Shown one piece after another: positions 46,144 to 56,249 of a stretch of DNA of 64,000 nucleotides (the stretch's first letter is position 1; each line of letters begins with the position of its first letter). The notes below the pieces were generated by a model. It was not told where the DNA came from. It worked only from the letters and a program-made list of their open reading frames with translations, and ran no database searches. This stretch comes from Polynucleobacter sp. (lineage in GTDB: Bacteria; Pseudomonadota; Gammaproteobacteria; Burkholderiales; Burkholderiaceae_D). The position numbers were made by a program, and so were the translations under genes. The stretch lies in NCBI GenBank assembly GCA_021737945.1, contig JAIPCX010000001.1, forward strand, positions 248,001-312,000, given 5' to 3'.

Positions 46144-47100
46144 TCAAGCGTTTTGCTTGGGCGCTGCCTCCGCTGTCGCTTCCTGGGTAACACTAGCATC
46201 TGCTAGTGCAGGCGCAGGCTCAGATACTGCGGCCTCAGATGTCGCGGCATCTGCTGCACTATCACTGCTCACTGTATCGCCTTCTGGCTGAGTGACTGCA
46301 GCGATTGGCGCTGCTTCTGGATTCTGAGCTTCGGCACTAGGTGCTGGCAACTCAGCTACGGCAGGATCGGCGCTCACTGCTGCAGCTGGGGCAGATGCAG
46401 CGGGTAATGCGGGTTGAGCGGGTTGAGCGGGCTCAGCCGCCTTATCTAAAACAGGCTCTTCCTTTTTATTCTCTTTCTTGGGTTTCTTTTGCGGCTGCTT
46501 GGCGCGAATATTTTGCGCCATCACCAAGGTCGCAAATAAACCTAATGCTGCCAGCATAATGATTACCGAGGTCGGAGTGAAGGTCACTACTGCCATCAAT
46601 CCCAGCACAACCAGTATGGCCACTGGCAGCATCGCCAACTCTGCAATAAATACAAACGGCGTCACAAAGGCCGACATCAGCAAAATAAAGCTAATCCACT
46701 GAGCGCTAAAATCTTTGCTAAACATGGCATGCACGCCAACACTTAAAAACAGCAACCCAACCGGAAACCTTACCCACCAATTTCCCCAGAAGCGTCGACT
46801 AGCAACACGGGTGTCGCTCATGTAGCGCTGCTGTTCTTCAATCGCCTCTTCGGTCCATTGCCAATGCTTAGCTTTGACTAATTGAAAACCTTCCGAGTTG
46901 AACCAAAAAACCAAACCGTACAACCACAATATCAAAGGCATGATCCAGTCGGCGGGACCTTGGTCAGGACTGAATGCGTAAAGGGTCTGCACCGCGGCCG
47001 GCGTGCCCAAACTAACTAGCGTTGGAATCGTGGCATTCGACAAACGCTCTTCTCTGCTGAGAATGATGTAGTCGCCATTGATGCCCGGTTGCTTTTTCAT
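46144..47100 (-). CDS. Membrane protein with Ala/Pro/Glu-rich C-terminal tail
   Basis: About 318 residues from ATG 47100 (MKKQPGINGDYI), right after the stop of the upstream gene. Residues about 45-210 include hydrophobic helices (IMPLILWLYGLVFWF; FPVGLLFLSVGVHAMF; PVAILVVLGLMAVVTF; VIIMLAALGLFATLVMAQ). Then a Lys-rich stretch and about 105 residues of low-complexity Ala/Pro/Glu/Ser (PAQPAQPALPAASAPAAAV) probably disordered. No family recognised. Confidence 0.65.
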   Translation of the reverse strand: MKKQPGINGDYIILSREERLSNATIPTLVSLGTPAAVQTLYAFSPDQGPADWIMPLILWLYGLVFWFNSEGFQLVKAKHWQWTEEAIEEQQRYMSDTRVASRRFWGNWWVRFPVGLLFLSVGVHAMFSKDFSAQWISFILLMSAFVTPFVFIAELAMLPVAILVVLGLMAVVTFTPTSVIIMLAALGLFATLVMAQNIRAKQPQKKPKKENKKEEPVLDKAAEPAQPAQPALPAASAPAAAVSADPAVAELPAPSAEAQNPEAAPIAAVTQPEGDTVSSDSAADAATSEAAVSEPAPALADASVTQEATAEAAPKQNA

Positions 47101-47102
47101 AC

Positions 47103-47744
47103 TTATCGCGCTTGTTGAGATTGCCGCTTGCGCAGCAGAATCACACCATAGGTTGTGAGGCCAGCTAGCAAAATCACCACTGCCACAATGCCTTCCCATG
47201 GAAGATTACTAACGATCCAGCCAATAATGGTGAGTAGTAGAACACCCACGACCACTATAAGGACGAGAATCAAGGGTTCACGCCAGGCCCAGAGATTAAT
47301 AAGGGCCACCACTGACGTGCCCACCAACCATTCACCGGGCATCTGCATTTGATTCAGCACCACAACCCAGTACATTAGACCGATCATCACTACCGCCAGC
47401 GGTACGCGTATCGCTGGATGAGACGCTACTGTCCATTCTTGCTCTTCAGGGATGTCCGACACGGGTCTGGGTAAACTCGGCTCAAATAAAACACCTTCGC
47501 GTCGCCAACCTCGCCGCTGCCGACTACCAAACCAGCTCATGATGAATGGTGCGCAAAGCACTACAAGGACATAAATTCCCACAGCCCAAATCCATGCACT
47601 ACCCGGCGCCGCGAACAGCGCCTTGATACCCAGCCAAAGAAACACGGTGATCAAGACCAATCTCTGCAGCCGACGACTCCAGCGCGCACGAACTTCGTCC
47701 GTGTCTTGATATCCAGTCATCAGGTTTTGCCGCTGCTTCATCAC
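47103..47744 (-). CDS. Integral membrane protein of unknown function
   Basis: Up to 213 residues with several hydrophobic helices (LVLITVFLWLGIKALF; AWIWAVGIYVLVVLCAPFIM; PLILVLIVVVGVLLLTIIGWIV; GIVAVVILLAGLTTYGVILL). Precedes the companion membrane gene by two bases; together they likely form a two-protein complex. Start may also be Met9 (47720). No family recognised. Confidence 0.65.
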   Translation of the reverse strand: MMKQRQNLMTGYQDTDEVRARWSRRLQRLVLITVFLWLGIKALFAAPGSAWIWAVGIYVLVVLCAPFIMSWFGSRQRRGWRREGVLFEPSLPRPVSDIPEEQEWTVASHPAIRVPLAVVMIGLMYWVVVLNQMQMPGEWLVGTSVVALINLWAWREPLILVLIVVVGVLLLTIIGWIVSNLPWEGIVAVVILLAGLTTYGVILLRKRQSQQAR

Positions 47745-47942
47745 AATGCCCTTACTTGCATACTTACTTACTTGATGCCATGTTTACACAACACTTTACT
47801 TGCATATTTTAGCATTTTGATTCTTATTAGAAACGATAAAAAATCGGATGATTTAAAGTGCCACTAGGTGCTGTTTATCGTTCAGCATTCACTCAAAGCC
47901 TGCCCTCATTATTAAGTCTTGGACACGGCGAACAATCGATCT

Positions 47943-47976
47943 GACAATATTTGTCTTTTATCGACAATAGTTTGTC
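47943..47976. promoter_or_regulatory. Tandem GACAA...TTGTC inverted repeats, probable PilR sites
   Basis: GACAA-TAT-TTGTC (47943-47955) and GACAA-TAGT-TTGTC (47963-47976) sit 20 bp apart, centre to centre, giving four TGTC half sites. PilR sites in Pseudomonas are TGTC repeats upstream of the sigma-54 pilA promoter. They lie about 245-275 bp upstream of the promoter. Confidence 0.6.
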
Positions 47977-48218
47977 TTTAAAACCATTTTTTGGTAAAGC
48001 ACAATCGCTTCAATCGCAGCGTAAATTTCTATCTAGATTTTTAGGCAAGATACCGCACAAGCCACATCGAAAAATATGATTGATCATCGACCATCGTTGT
48101 CGATTATCAATCTAGTTTTTACTGATGAGAAAAATCAACATAAACAAATTTTCGTTTGATTCAAAACGATTCAAATCCATACGCATAATTACTACTCACC
48201 CAGAATTAATTTGATGTC

Positions 48219-48233
48219 AGGCACGTAATTTGC
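48219..48233 (+). promoter_or_regulatory. Sigma-54 (-24/-12) promoter of pilA
   Basis: AGGCAC, five bases GTAAT, then TTGC; only the first base differs from consensus TGGCAC-N5-TTGC. It is 66 bp upstream of the pilA start. pilA is RpoN/PilSR-controlled in many proteobacteria. Confidence 0.8.
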
Positions 48234-48298
48234 CAGTGCGAACCAATCCACACCATTTAGTGGATCAACTTTCATTGATCTAGTCTAGGGAGTACCTA

Positions 48299-48769
48299 AT
48301 GAGAAATACCAAACGCGTTCGCTCTTTACGAGTAACGCAAGGCTTTACGTTAATTGAATTGATGATCGTCGTCGCGATCATCGGCATCCTCGCTGCTGTG
48401 GGTATACCGGCCTATCAAGACTACACCGCTAAAGCGCGTGTTTCTGAAGGCCCAAGTCTAGCGACGCCCGCTATGACTGCACTAGGTGTTGCCTGTAGCG
48501 ACGGCACCTTGTCAGAAAAAAATTCCTCACTCACACACGATGATCTGGGACTACCCGCAGCAACAGTCATAAAAGGAAAGTTTGTTAAATCTGTGACTGC
48601 CGCTGGCGTATCAGCCACTTCAGCAACCGTGACTATCGTGTATGCGGCCGGAATCCCTGGCGTATCCGATGGTGACAACCTGGTGTATACCGGCACCTGT
48701 GCCGCAGGCTCGGGACTGACATGGTCAATCGCTGGCACGGTTCCAGCGCGTCTACAACCTAAAATCTAA
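48299..48769 (+). CDS. pilA: Type IV major pilin (PilA)
   Basis: 156 residues. Leader of 15 residues ending in Gly, then [20 protein letters not shown], with mature Glu5. The globular part has two Cys (GVACSDGT and YTGTCAAG) placed like the D-region disulfide. It is monocistronic between a sigma-54 promoter and a strong terminator, as for a highly expressed pilin. No other pil genes nearby except the remote pilE-like gene at 26.2 kb. Confidence 0.92.
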   Translation: MRNTKRVRSLRVTQGFTLIELMIVVAIIGILAAVGIPAYQDYTAKARVSEGPSLATPAMTALGVACSDGTLSEKNSSLTHDDLGLPAATVIKGKFVKSVTAAGVSATSATVTIVYAAGIPGVSDGDNLVYTGTCAAGSGLTWSIAGTVPARLQPKI

Positions 48770-48780
48770 TTTAGTTTAAT

Positions 48781-48812
48781 AAAAAATGGGGAGCACTTGC
48801 TCCCCATTTTTT
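48781..48812. terminator. Rho-independent terminator between pilA and sucD (bidirectional)
   Basis: TGGGGAGCA and TGCTCCCCA form a nine-pair stem around a two-base loop, flanked by A6 and T7. It can stop both pilA and the opposing sucCD transcript. Confidence 0.93.
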
Positions 48813-48862
48813 TGTTCAACTTTCTGAATTTAACTTTATCGATTCAACTTCATCAATTCAGC

Positions 48863-49744
48863 TTACAGCGCTGCTTTCAATAGTCTGCCCATCTCTGATG
48901 GATTACGCGTCACCTTAATTCCGCACGCATCCATAATTTCTAATTTAGCCTGAGCTGTATCAGCACCACCAGAGATTAACGCACCGGCATGACCCATACG
49001 TTTACCCGGAGGGGCGGTTACGCCAGCGATGAAACCAACCACCGGTTTTTTCATATGGTCTTTGATCCACTGCGCAGCATTAGCTTCATCGGGACCACCG
49101 ATTTCACCAATCATAATTACCGCATCGGTATCAGGATCGTCGTTAAACATTTGCATAATGTCTATGTGTTTTAAGCCATTGATGGGATCACCACCAATAC
49201 CGACGGCTGACGATTGACCTAAGCCTAAGGCTGTCAATTGACCCACCGCTTCGTAGGTAAGTGTGCCGGAGCGCGAGACCACACCAATACGACCTTTTTT
49301 GTGAATATGGCCGGGCATGATACCGATCTTGATTTCATCGGGTGTGATTAAACCGGGGCAGTTAGGGCCGAGCAAAAGTGTTTTGCTACCGGCTTTTTTC
49401 ATTTTGTCTTTCAGCGCCAGCATGTCACGCACCGGTATGCCTTCGGTAATGCAAATGGTGAGGTCAAGCTGAGCTTCCACTGCCTCCCATATCGCATCAG
49501 CCGCGCCCGCAGGTGGCACATAAATAACTGACACGGTTGCACCAGTCGCTTGCTTGGCTTCTTTTACGGTGGCGTAAATGGGTATGTCTTCAAAATTTTC
49601 GCCGGCTTTTTTTGGATTCACACCAGCGACGAAACAATTTTTTCCATTGGCATAGTCTCTGCACATACGAGTGTGAAATTGACCGGTCTTACCAGTAATG
49701 CCTTGGGTGATGACTTTGGTATCTTTATTAATCAGGATTGACAT
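48863..49744 (-). CDS. sucD: Succinyl-CoA synthetase, alpha subunit
   Basis: 293 residues. CoA-binding N-terminus ([17 protein letters not shown]) and phospho-His in [23 protein letters not shown] cycle, ADP or GDP forming. Starts 13 bp after sucC. Confidence 0.97.
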   Translation of the reverse strand: MSILINKDTKVITQGITGKTGQFHTRMCRDYANGKNCFVAGVNPKKAGENFEDIPIYATVKEAKQATGATVSVIYVPPAGAADAIWEAVEAQLDLTICITEGIPVRDMLALKDKMKKAGSKTLLLGPNCPGLITPDEIKIGIMPGHIHKKGRIGVVSRSGTLTYEAVGQLTALGLGQSSAVGIGGDPINGLKHIDIMQMFNDDPDTDAVIMIGEIGGPDEANAAQWIKDHMKKPVVGFIAGVTAPPGKRMGHAGALISGGADTAQAKLEIMDACGIKVTRNPSEMGRLLKAAL

Positions 49745-49757
49745 GGTTCTTCCTCAC

Positions 49758-50924
49758 TTATTTACCGCTAGCGGCGGCAACCACTTTTTGTGCTGCCTCT
49801 TCCATCGTGTCTGCTGAGATGATGGGTAATCCAGAGTCAGCGAGCATTTTTTTACCGATATCTTCATTGGTACCCTTCATGCGAACGACCAAGGGTACTT
49901 TGAGAGAAACGGCCCGTGATGCAGTGATCACACCTTCAGCGATCACATCGCAACGCATAATGCCGCCAAAAATATTCACCAAAATCGCTTGCAGGTGAGG
50001 ATTGGTCAGCATGATCTTGAAAGCCTCAGTCACTTTCTCTGCTGTCGCGCCACCACCCACATCTAAAAAGTTGGCTGGCTCACCATTAAATAATTTAATC
50101 GTATCCATGGTTGCCATCGCAAGACCGGCGCCATTCACGAGGCAGCCGATGTTTCCATCTAAAGAGATATAAGCCAAATCAAATTTTGACGCTTCAACTT
50201 CCGCCGGATCTTCTTCATCGATATCGCGGTAAGCGACAATTTCTGGATGGCGGTACAATGCATTTGAATCGAAATTAAATTTCGCATCGAGCGCAATCAC
50301 TTTGCCATCCCCGGTAATGATCAATGGGTTGATTTCAGCGAGTGAAGAATCAGTATCCCAGTACGCCTGATACAAACCCTGCAGGAGAGTTCGCGCTGCA
50401 GGGATAGAACCGGCCGGCACACCAATTTTTGCGGCAATATCGTCAGCTTCTTTATCTTTTAATCCGGTCGCCGGATCGATTTCAATTTTGTGAATCAGTT
50501 CTGGATGCTTCTCAGCGACTTCTTCGATATCCATACCGCCTTCGCTGGATGCCATTAACACCACGCGCTGCGAAATACGATCTGTGACCATCGATACATA
50601 TAATTCTTTTTTGATGTCTGCGCCTTCTTCAACTAGCAAGCGGCGAACTTTTTGTCCTTCAGGACCAGTTTGATGCGTGATGAGTTGCATACCCATAATC
50701 TGGTTCGCGTACTCACGCACCTGATCGATGGATTTTGCCACTTTGACGCCACCACCCTTGCCGCGACCGCCGGCATGGATTTGCGCTTTAACGACCCAAA
50801 CTGGTCCGCCTAATGTTTCGGCTGCCTTGATCGCTTCATCAACACTCATACAAGCGATACCGCGCGGAACCGTAACGCCATATTTTTTGAGTATTTCTTT
50901 ACCTTGGTATTCGTGAATCTTCAT
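49758..50924 (-). CDS. sucC: Succinyl-CoA synthetase, beta subunit
   Basis: 388 residues, ATP-grasp. [40 protein letters not shown], and [18 protein letters not shown] are diagnostic. First gene of sucCD; a 12-bp direct repeat lies upstream of its start. Confidence 0.97.
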   Translation of the reverse strand: MKIHEYQGKEILKKYGVTVPRGIACMSVDEAIKAAETLGGPVWVVKAQIHAGGRGKGGGVKVAKSIDQVREYANQIMGMQLITHQTGPEGQKVRRLLVEEGADIKKELYVSMVTDRISQRVVLMASSEGGMDIEEVAEKHPELIHKIEIDPATGLKDKEADDIAAKIGVPAGSIPAARTLLQGLYQAYWDTDSSLAEINPLIITGDGKVIALDAKFNFDSNALYRHPEIVAYRDIDEEDPAEVEASKFDLAYISLDGNIGCLVNGAGLAMATMDTIKLFNGEPANFLDVGGGATAEKVTEAFKIMLTNPHLQAILVNIFGGIMRCDVIAEGVITASRAVSLKVPLVVRMKGTNEDIGKKMLADSGLPIISADTMEEAAQKVVAAASGK

Positions 50925-50970
50925 GCGGACTTCCCTTCCGATGCAATGGATATGGATTTAATCAAGTTAT

Positions 50971-51006
50971 GCTTAATGTTTTGCTTAATGTTTTGCTTAA
51001 TGCTTT
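50971..51006. repeat. Three 12-bp direct repeats upstream of sucC
   Basis: GCTTAATGTTTT occurs twice without gap and a third time with one change (GCTTAATGCTTT). The array lies 47-82 bp upstream of sucC. The spacing near one helical turn could matter for regulator binding, or be replication slippage. Confidence 0.6.
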
Positions 51007-51059
51007 ACTGAATAAAATTTTTACGTTTTGGATAGAGACTGTTTATCGAGAATTCAGTT

Positions 51060-51632
51060 TTAATTATTGGCGCCAGGTTTGATGTGCCAGCTCGGATAAT
51101 ATTTTTCAACGGCCGGCCCATCACGACGCAGTGCCTGACAACGATCGAGTTGAAATGGCACCTGAGTCATATCCGTACCTGAGCCGGTATCACCCGTCGG
51201 CAAAACATCGCCAGCGAATGCCTGTATGGCAGCGGTAGGCAGCACACCAGCCAGCTCGGTCAAGTGTGTGCAACCTTCTATACCAGCCAAGCGTTCCCGT
51301 AATTCCTTACGAAAGCCTCTCATCAAGTTCAGACCTATGAGTTTTTTGTAGGCAGGGCCGATGGTGTTGCAATAGCCTGGATAGGGCACCGCGTCGGATA
51401 CAGCATCGACGTCAACTATCGTCAAACTGGTATTGATGGTGATTCGCAGCCAAAGATCATGAATGGGGTCGCCTGGTAGGCGATCACCAGAAGCTAAATG
51501 AGACACACGGGTTTTGGTATCGGTGATACGGGTATCGATATCCCACAAGCCGTCTTCTCGCTCAAAGGCCTGTGCTTCTATGTTGCGAACATGGCGCAAA
51601 GCACGAGATAGTTTCGGCGCGGGGAGTGACAT
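51060..51632 (-). CDS. DUF2889 family protein
   Basis: 190 residues. It has the family pattern LSRALRHVRNIEAQAFEREDGLWDIDTRITD-type start (quoted parts: RNIEAQAFEREDGLWDI and DTRITDTK), HDLWLRITINTSLTIVDVDA and EGCTHLTELAGVLPT. The family is common in Burkholderiales next to recX-recA and sucCD, as here. Function unknown. Confidence 0.88.
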   Translation of the reverse strand: MSLPAPKLSRALRHVRNIEAQAFEREDGLWDIDTRITDTKTRVSHLASGDRLPGDPIHDLWLRITINTSLTIVDVDAVSDAVPYPGYCNTIGPAYKKLIGLNLMRGFRKELRERLAGIEGCTHLTELAGVLPTAAIQAFAGDVLPTGDTGSGTDMTQVPFQLDRCQALRRDGPAVEKYYPSWHIKPGANN

Positions 51633-51857
51633 AGTTCCGATAGCGTACGCAAAAGCTTGTTAGCTTGAGCACGAATTCTGGAATTGTGCAGCCTGTCGCA
51701 GTTTCTACGACTGGTGCCGCTCATGCGGCGCTGCAAAGCTGCCGAAGTTTAGCACAGACCACTGGGGCGATAGGCTAAAAAGGTTGCCATAATTTCAATC
51801 ATTAAGCTTACTAATGAACTTAAATGCGGGTGAATTTATGGGCTAGTGAGCTCATTT

Positions 51858-52316
51858 TTAACTTGGCTCTATGTGACGAGCGCGTTTGATGACGAACTGA
51901 ATTGCGCTATTTGAAAAACCACGCTGCTGTAAGAAGCGCATCTGCTTTGCACGTTCCTCATGCGAGGTTGCAGCCACTCCAAATTTTCTTTCCCAGACTT
52001 GGAAAGCGCGCTCATTCTCGCCTTCCAACAATGAAATTCGTAACGGGGACACATATTGATCATCCAAACCATGACTTTGAAGTTCAGACAATATGCGTGA
52101 ACTACCAAATCGGGCAGCGCGTCGATTAACTAAGGACTCTGCAAAGCGCGCCTCAGAAAGAAATTTCTGCGCCACTAGCCAATCCAGCAACTGATCGAGA
52201 TCGTCTCCCTCTTGGATATGACGCGTCAATTTCCGCGCCAATTCAAGCCGGCTGTGCTCGCGCGCCGATAGATACCTCAGCGCCCGAGCTTTCAGGCTAA
52301 TTCTTGGTCGCGCCAC
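51858..52316 (-). CDS. recX: RecA regulatory protein RecX
   Basis: 152 residues with three-helix repeat pattern: [59 protein letters not shown]. It caps RecA filaments. It lies 51 bp downstream of recA. Confidence 0.94.
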   Translation of the reverse strand: MARPRISLKARALRYLSAREHSRLELARKLTRHIQEGDDLDQLLDWLVAQKFLSEARFAESLVNRRAARFGSSRILSELQSHGLDDQYVSPLRISLLEGENERAFQVWERKFGVAATSHEERAKQMRFLQQRGFSNSAIQFVIKRARHIEPS

Positions 52317-52367
52317 AACGAATCAACGATGATGAATCAAGGACGAAGAATTAAAGACTATTAAGTA

Positions 52368-53495
52368 TCAAGCTTCTTTTACCTCAGCGGCAGCCTTAGC
52401 GGTTTTTTTTGTAGGCGGCGCCTCATCATCAGCGGCGGCTGCAACCGCCGCAGGCTTGACAGACTTGGCGGGCAACGATGGTAAAACTGGCACGCCCAAA
52501 TGCTCACGAACCTTATTCTCGATTTCATGTGCAAGCTCTGGACGATCTTTGAGATACGTACGCGCATTATCCTTACCTTGACCAATGCGCTCGCCGTTAT
52601 AGCTATACCAAGCACCCGATTTTTCTACGATTTTTGCTTCTGAACCCAAATCGAGAATTTCTCCCTCACGCGAAGTGCCTTCTCCATACAAAATGTCGAA
52701 ATGCGCTTCTCTAAACGGAGGAGCCACTTTATTCTTAACGACTTTTACTTTGGTTTCATTGCCAATGACTTCGTCACCTGATTTGATCGAACCGGTACGA
52801 CGAATATCCAAACGAACAGACGCATAAAATTTCAATGCATTACCACCGGTGGTGGTCTCTGGATTACCGAACATAACGCCAATCTTCATACGAATCTGAT
52901 TGATGAAGATCACCATGGTGTTGGTACGATTGATAGAGCCGGTCAGTTTACGTAAAGCCTGCGACATCAAACGAGCTTGTAAGCCAGGTAAAGAATCACC
53001 CATGTCGCCCTCAATCTCAGCGCGCGGTGTCAAGGCAGCGACCGAATCGATAACAATCAGATCAACAGCACCTGAGCGTACTAGCGCATCGGTAATTTCC
53101 AATGCCTGCTCACCTGTATCAGGTTGAGAAATCAGTAAATCGTGAAGATTAACGCCGAGTTTTTGTGCATAGATCGTATCTAGCGCATGTTCAGCGTCGA
53201 TAAAAGCGCAGGTGCCACCTATCTTTTGCATCTCAGCAATCACTTGCAACGTCATGGTGGTTTTGCCGGATGACTCGGGGCCATAAATCTCGACAACGCG
53301 GCCACGTGGCAAGCCGCCTACGCCCAGAGCGACGTCTAAACCTAGCGAACCAGTTGAAACAACCTGTATTTCCTCGGCCACTGCGCCATCCGCCATGCGC
53401 ATGACCGAGCCTTTACCGAATTGCTTTTCTATCTGCGCCAGCGCTGCAGACAATGCTTTGCCTTTTTCGGAATTCGCCAGTTTTTTATCGTCCAT
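52368..53495 (-). CDS. recA: Recombinase RecA
   Basis: 375 residues. Walker [10 protein letters not shown], Walker [11 protein letters not shown], the L1-L2 loops ([21 protein letters not shown]-type and [14 protein letters not shown]). The C-terminal tail is Ala/Lys-rich and longer than in E. coli (352). A perfect SOS box lies about 70 bp upstream. Confidence 0.98.
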   Translation of the reverse strand: MDDKKLANSEKGKALSAALAQIEKQFGKGSVMRMADGAVAEEIQVVSTGSLGLDVALGVGGLPRGRVVEIYGPESSGKTTMTLQVIAEMQKIGGTCAFIDAEHALDTIYAQKLGVNLHDLLISQPDTGEQALEITDALVRSGAVDLIVIDSVAALTPRAEIEGDMGDSLPGLQARLMSQALRKLTGSINRTNTMVIFINQIRMKIGVMFGNPETTTGGNALKFYASVRLDIRRTGSIKSGDEVIGNETKVKVVKNKVAPPFREAHFDILYGEGTSREGEILDLGSEAKIVEKSGAWYSYNGERIGQGKDNARTYLKDRPELAHEIENKVREHLGVPVLPSLPAKSVKPAAVAAAADDEAPPTKKTAKAAAEVKEA

Positions 53496-53564
53496 GAGTT
53501 TCTCTCGATGCTGTGGAAGGTGGAATCAAGACCGTGCATATTATTAAGCCCGGGTTTCGCAGTA

Positions 53565-53580
53565 CTGTATAAAAAAACAG
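53565..53580. promoter_or_regulatory. LexA (SOS) box upstream of recA
   Basis: CTGT, eight bases ATAAAAAA, ACAG: exact consensus, extended to TACTGT...ACAGTA. It lies 70 bp before the recA start. Confidence 0.92.
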
Positions 53581-53720
53581 TAGATGATGCAAGCGGAATT
53601 TGAAATTCATTTATTACCTAATTGTTAACTTTGAATAACTGCTCACATGAAATACTTGGTTGCTGGCAACCTCCAAACCCAATAGACTGAGCCTCAGTTG
53701 ACTAGAAAACTCCACAAATT

Positions 53721-54428
53721 ATGCGCATCCTCCTCGCCGAAGACGACAGCGTGCTGGCCGACGGTCTGACTCGCTCGCTACGCCAGTCCGGTTACGTGAT
53801 CGACTGTGTGAACAATGGCCAAGCAGCCGACAGCGCACTATCTGGTCAAGATTTCGATCTTTTGATTCTGGATCTTGATCTACCAAAAATTTCAGGCCTC
53901 GAAGTGCTTAGCCGCCTGCGGGCTCGCGACTCCAGAATTCCAGTGCTGATTCTCACAGCAGGCGATTCATTAGAGCAGCGCGTAAAAGCACTCGATTTAG
54001 GTGCGGATGATTTCATGGCAAAACCCTTTGCCCTGTCTGAACTCGAGGCTCGGGTGCGCGCACTCACGCGGCGTGGCGCCGGCGGCGGACCCACCATCAT
54101 CAAACACGGACCGCTCGGTTTCGATCAGGTTGGACGAATCGCCTACATCAACGACACGATGATCGATCTCTCTGCGCGCGAGCTGGGTTTGCTCGAAGTA
54201 CTGTTAAAACGTAGCGGCAGGTTAGTGTCGAAAGAACAGTTGGTTGATCATCTGTGCGAATGGGGCGAAGAGGTCAGCAACAATGCGATAGAAGTTTACG
54301 TGCACCGTTTGCGTAAAAAAATAGAGGGCGGTGGTGTACGCATAGCCACTGTTCGAGGACTAGGCTATTGCCTCGAAAAATTTTCCCAGTCTGCGACTGC
54401 TGAAAATCAGGATGCGGGTACTAGCTGA
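53721..54428 (+). CDS. OmpR-family response regulator, TctD-like
   Basis: 235 residues. Receiver with phospho-acceptor D51 in LLILDLDLPKISG, Lys in FMAKPF, and a winged-helix output domain (LSARELGLLEVLLKRSGRLVS; NAIEVYVHRLRKKI). Pairs with the histidine kinase two bases downstream. The start is ATG 53721. Confidence 0.95.
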   Translation: MRILLAEDDSVLADGLTRSLRQSGYVIDCVNNGQAADSALSGQDFDLLILDLDLPKISGLEVLSRLRARDSRIPVLILTAGDSLEQRVKALDLGADDFMAKPFALSELEARVRALTRRGAGGGPTIIKHGPLGFDQVGRIAYINDTMIDLSARELGLLEVLLKRSGRLVSKEQLVDHLCEWGEEVSNNAIEVYVHRLRKKIEGGGVRIATVRGLGYCLEKFSQSATAENQDAGTS

Positions 54429-54430
54429 TT

Positions 54431-55933
54431 GTGGACGTGCACATCAGCAGCCAAAAATCGATGCTAGCTAAAACGACAGAGTCACCTCAAGAACCAAGCT
54501 CTCAGCATTCATTGTTTGGCGAAATTTTAGACTGGATGCTGATGCCACTGCTGCTGCTTTGGCCCATCAGTATCGCGATTACTTATTTTGCATCTACATC
54601 GATTGCCAACGAGCCTTTTGATCGATCACTGGAAGATCGAGTTACTGTACTGGCACAACAGGTCAAAGAAAATAACGGTATCGTTAGCGCTCAACTTCCC
54701 TTATCGACACGCGATATTCTGAGAGCCGATGATGTCGACAATGTCTACTTCCAAATATCTGATCCTAAGCAAAACCTAATCGCTGGCGATCTGGATGTGC
54801 CCTACCCTGTCGAAGAAGAAAAACCGATTCCCTGGTCGGTGCTTTTACGTGATGCGCAGATTCGCAACACCGAAGTTCGCGTAGCGTATGTCTATGTCAA
54901 TTTACAAACCGTGCGCGACCCTGCCTTAGATACAGGTGAACCGCGCTACGCGTTGATACAGGTAGCAGAGACGTTAGAAAAAAGACGGCAACTCGCTAAG
55001 CAGATTGTTAAAGGTGTCATTTTTCCAGAATTTATTATTCTTCCCATCGCACTCACACTCGTGTGGTTTGCGCTGACACGCGGTCTGTCACCGTTAGCGA
55101 CACTACAAGATCACATTCGTGCACGCCGACCGGATGATTTATCGCCGATTGATGCCAGCGCCGTACCTGAAGAAATTTCACCGTTAGTTCGATCGCTCAA
55201 TGACATGCTAGCTAGACTGTCGCAAAGCATACAACTACAAAAACGTTTCATTGCCGATGCAGCGCATCAAATGAAAACTCCGCTGGCCGGTATGCGCATG
55301 CAGTCCGAGCTTGCGATGCGACAGTCAGATAGAAAAGAGATTCAACACTCGTTAGAGCAGCTCTCAAAAAGCTCTGAATCCGCTACCCGCATGATTAACC
55401 AATTACTTGCCTTGGCGCGTGCAGAAACACAGGCTGCGCAAACCATGCCGTTTGAAAAAATTGAACTCACCGAATTATCTCGACTCGTCGTGCAAGAGTG
55501 GGTGCAGGCGGCAATGACGCGGCAGATTGATCTTGGTTTTGACGCTGAAAATGTTGACCTACCGATCAGCGGCAATCCAACGATGTTGCGCGAGATGCTA
55601 AATAATTTGATTGATAATGCTCTGCGCTATACACCGGTACTTGGCACGGTGACTGTTCGCGTTCAGGCCGATAACCAACAGCGACTCGCCATACTTGAAG
55701 TCGAAGATACGGGACCGGGAATTCCGCTATCAGAACGCGCGCATGTCTTCGAACGTTTTTACCGAATATTAGGCACTGACGTTGAAGGGAGTGGCTTGGG
55801 CCTCGCTATTGTTCGAGAGATCGCCAGTCGACACGGTGTCGATATCGAACTGCTCAGTAATGCGCACTGCAAAGACCCGCGCTACCCTGGAAGTGTGTTT
55901 AAAATTTGCTTCAGACTCGAAAAATCAATTTAA
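54431..55933 (+). CDS. Sensor histidine kinase, TctE-like
   Basis: 500 residues from GTG 54431. Two membrane helices (residues about 35-58 and 197-213) bound a periplasmic domain of the TctE kind (ADDVDNVYFQISDP; IAGDLDVPYP). H-box FIADAAHQMKTPLAGMRMQ, N-box MLNNLIDNALRYTP, G-boxes DTGPGIP and GSGLGLAIVREI are complete. TctE kinases often sense tricarboxylates or related acids. The following DUF4212/symporter genes start 14 bp later, so the kinase probably controls uptake of the solute it senses. Confidence 0.93.
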   Translation: MDVHISSQKSMLAKTTESPQEPSSQHSLFGEILDWMLMPLLLLWPISIAITYFASTSIANEPFDRSLEDRVTVLAQQVKENNGIVSAQLPLSTRDILRADDVDNVYFQISDPKQNLIAGDLDVPYPVEEEKPIPWSVLLRDAQIRNTEVRVAYVYVNLQTVRDPALDTGEPRYALIQVAETLEKRRQLAKQIVKGVIFPEFIILPIALTLVWFALTRGLSPLATLQDHIRARRPDDLSPIDASAVPEEISPLVRSLNDMLARLSQSIQLQKRFIADAAHQMKTPLAGMRMQSELAMRQSDRKEIQHSLEQLSKSSESATRMINQLLALARAETQAAQTMPFEKIELTELSRLVVQEWVQAAMTRQIDLGFDAENVDLPISGNPTMLREMLNNLIDNALRYTPVLGTVTVRVQADNQQRLAILEVEDTGPGIPLSERAHVFERFYRILGTDVEGSGLGLAIVREIASRHGVDIELLSNAHCKDPRYPGSVFKICFRLEKSI

Positions 55934-55946
55934 GAAAATTAGTGCG

Positions 55947-56249
55947 ATGCTGAATCAAGAATTGTCCACTAAAAACAACGCTAGCTATGCGAGCTACTGG
56001 TCAACAGTACGTGTAATAACCTTCGTATTACTCGCGCTCTGGTTACTATTGAATTTTGGCGTGATATTTTACGCACGCGAACTCTCTGGCTTACAGCTTT
56101 TTGGCTGGCCCATCCCGTTCTATATGGCAGCGCAAGGCACGATCCTAATTTACTTGCTGATCATTGGTGGCTACGCATTGCTAGTCAATCGCTTAGAGCG
56201 CAAGCTAGCTCGCGCAAACGAGTCGAAAGGCGTGAATGAGTCAGTCTAA
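55947..56249 (+). CDS. DUF4212 small subunit of a sodium:solute symporter
   Basis: 100 residues from ATG 55947 (MLNQELSTKNNASYASYWST) with two transmembrane helices (VITFVLLALWLLLNFGVIFY; IPFYMAAQGTILIYLLIIGGYA). DUF4212 proteins always lie before a VC_2705-type symporter, as here; the genes overlap by 14 bp. Confidence 0.93.
   Translation: MLNQELSTKNNASYASYWSTVRVITFVLLALWLLLNFGVIFYARELSGLQLFGWPIPFYMAAQGTILIYLLIIGGYALLVNRLERKLARANESKGVNESV

Larger units (their letters stand above)
47745..48298. other. Long upstream region of pilA
   Basis: About 550 bp without a gene. It contains the PilR-like tandem repeats and the -24/-12 promoter described separately, plus AT-rich DNA. A short microrepeat of TTAC units lies near 47757-47771. 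Confidence 0.6.
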
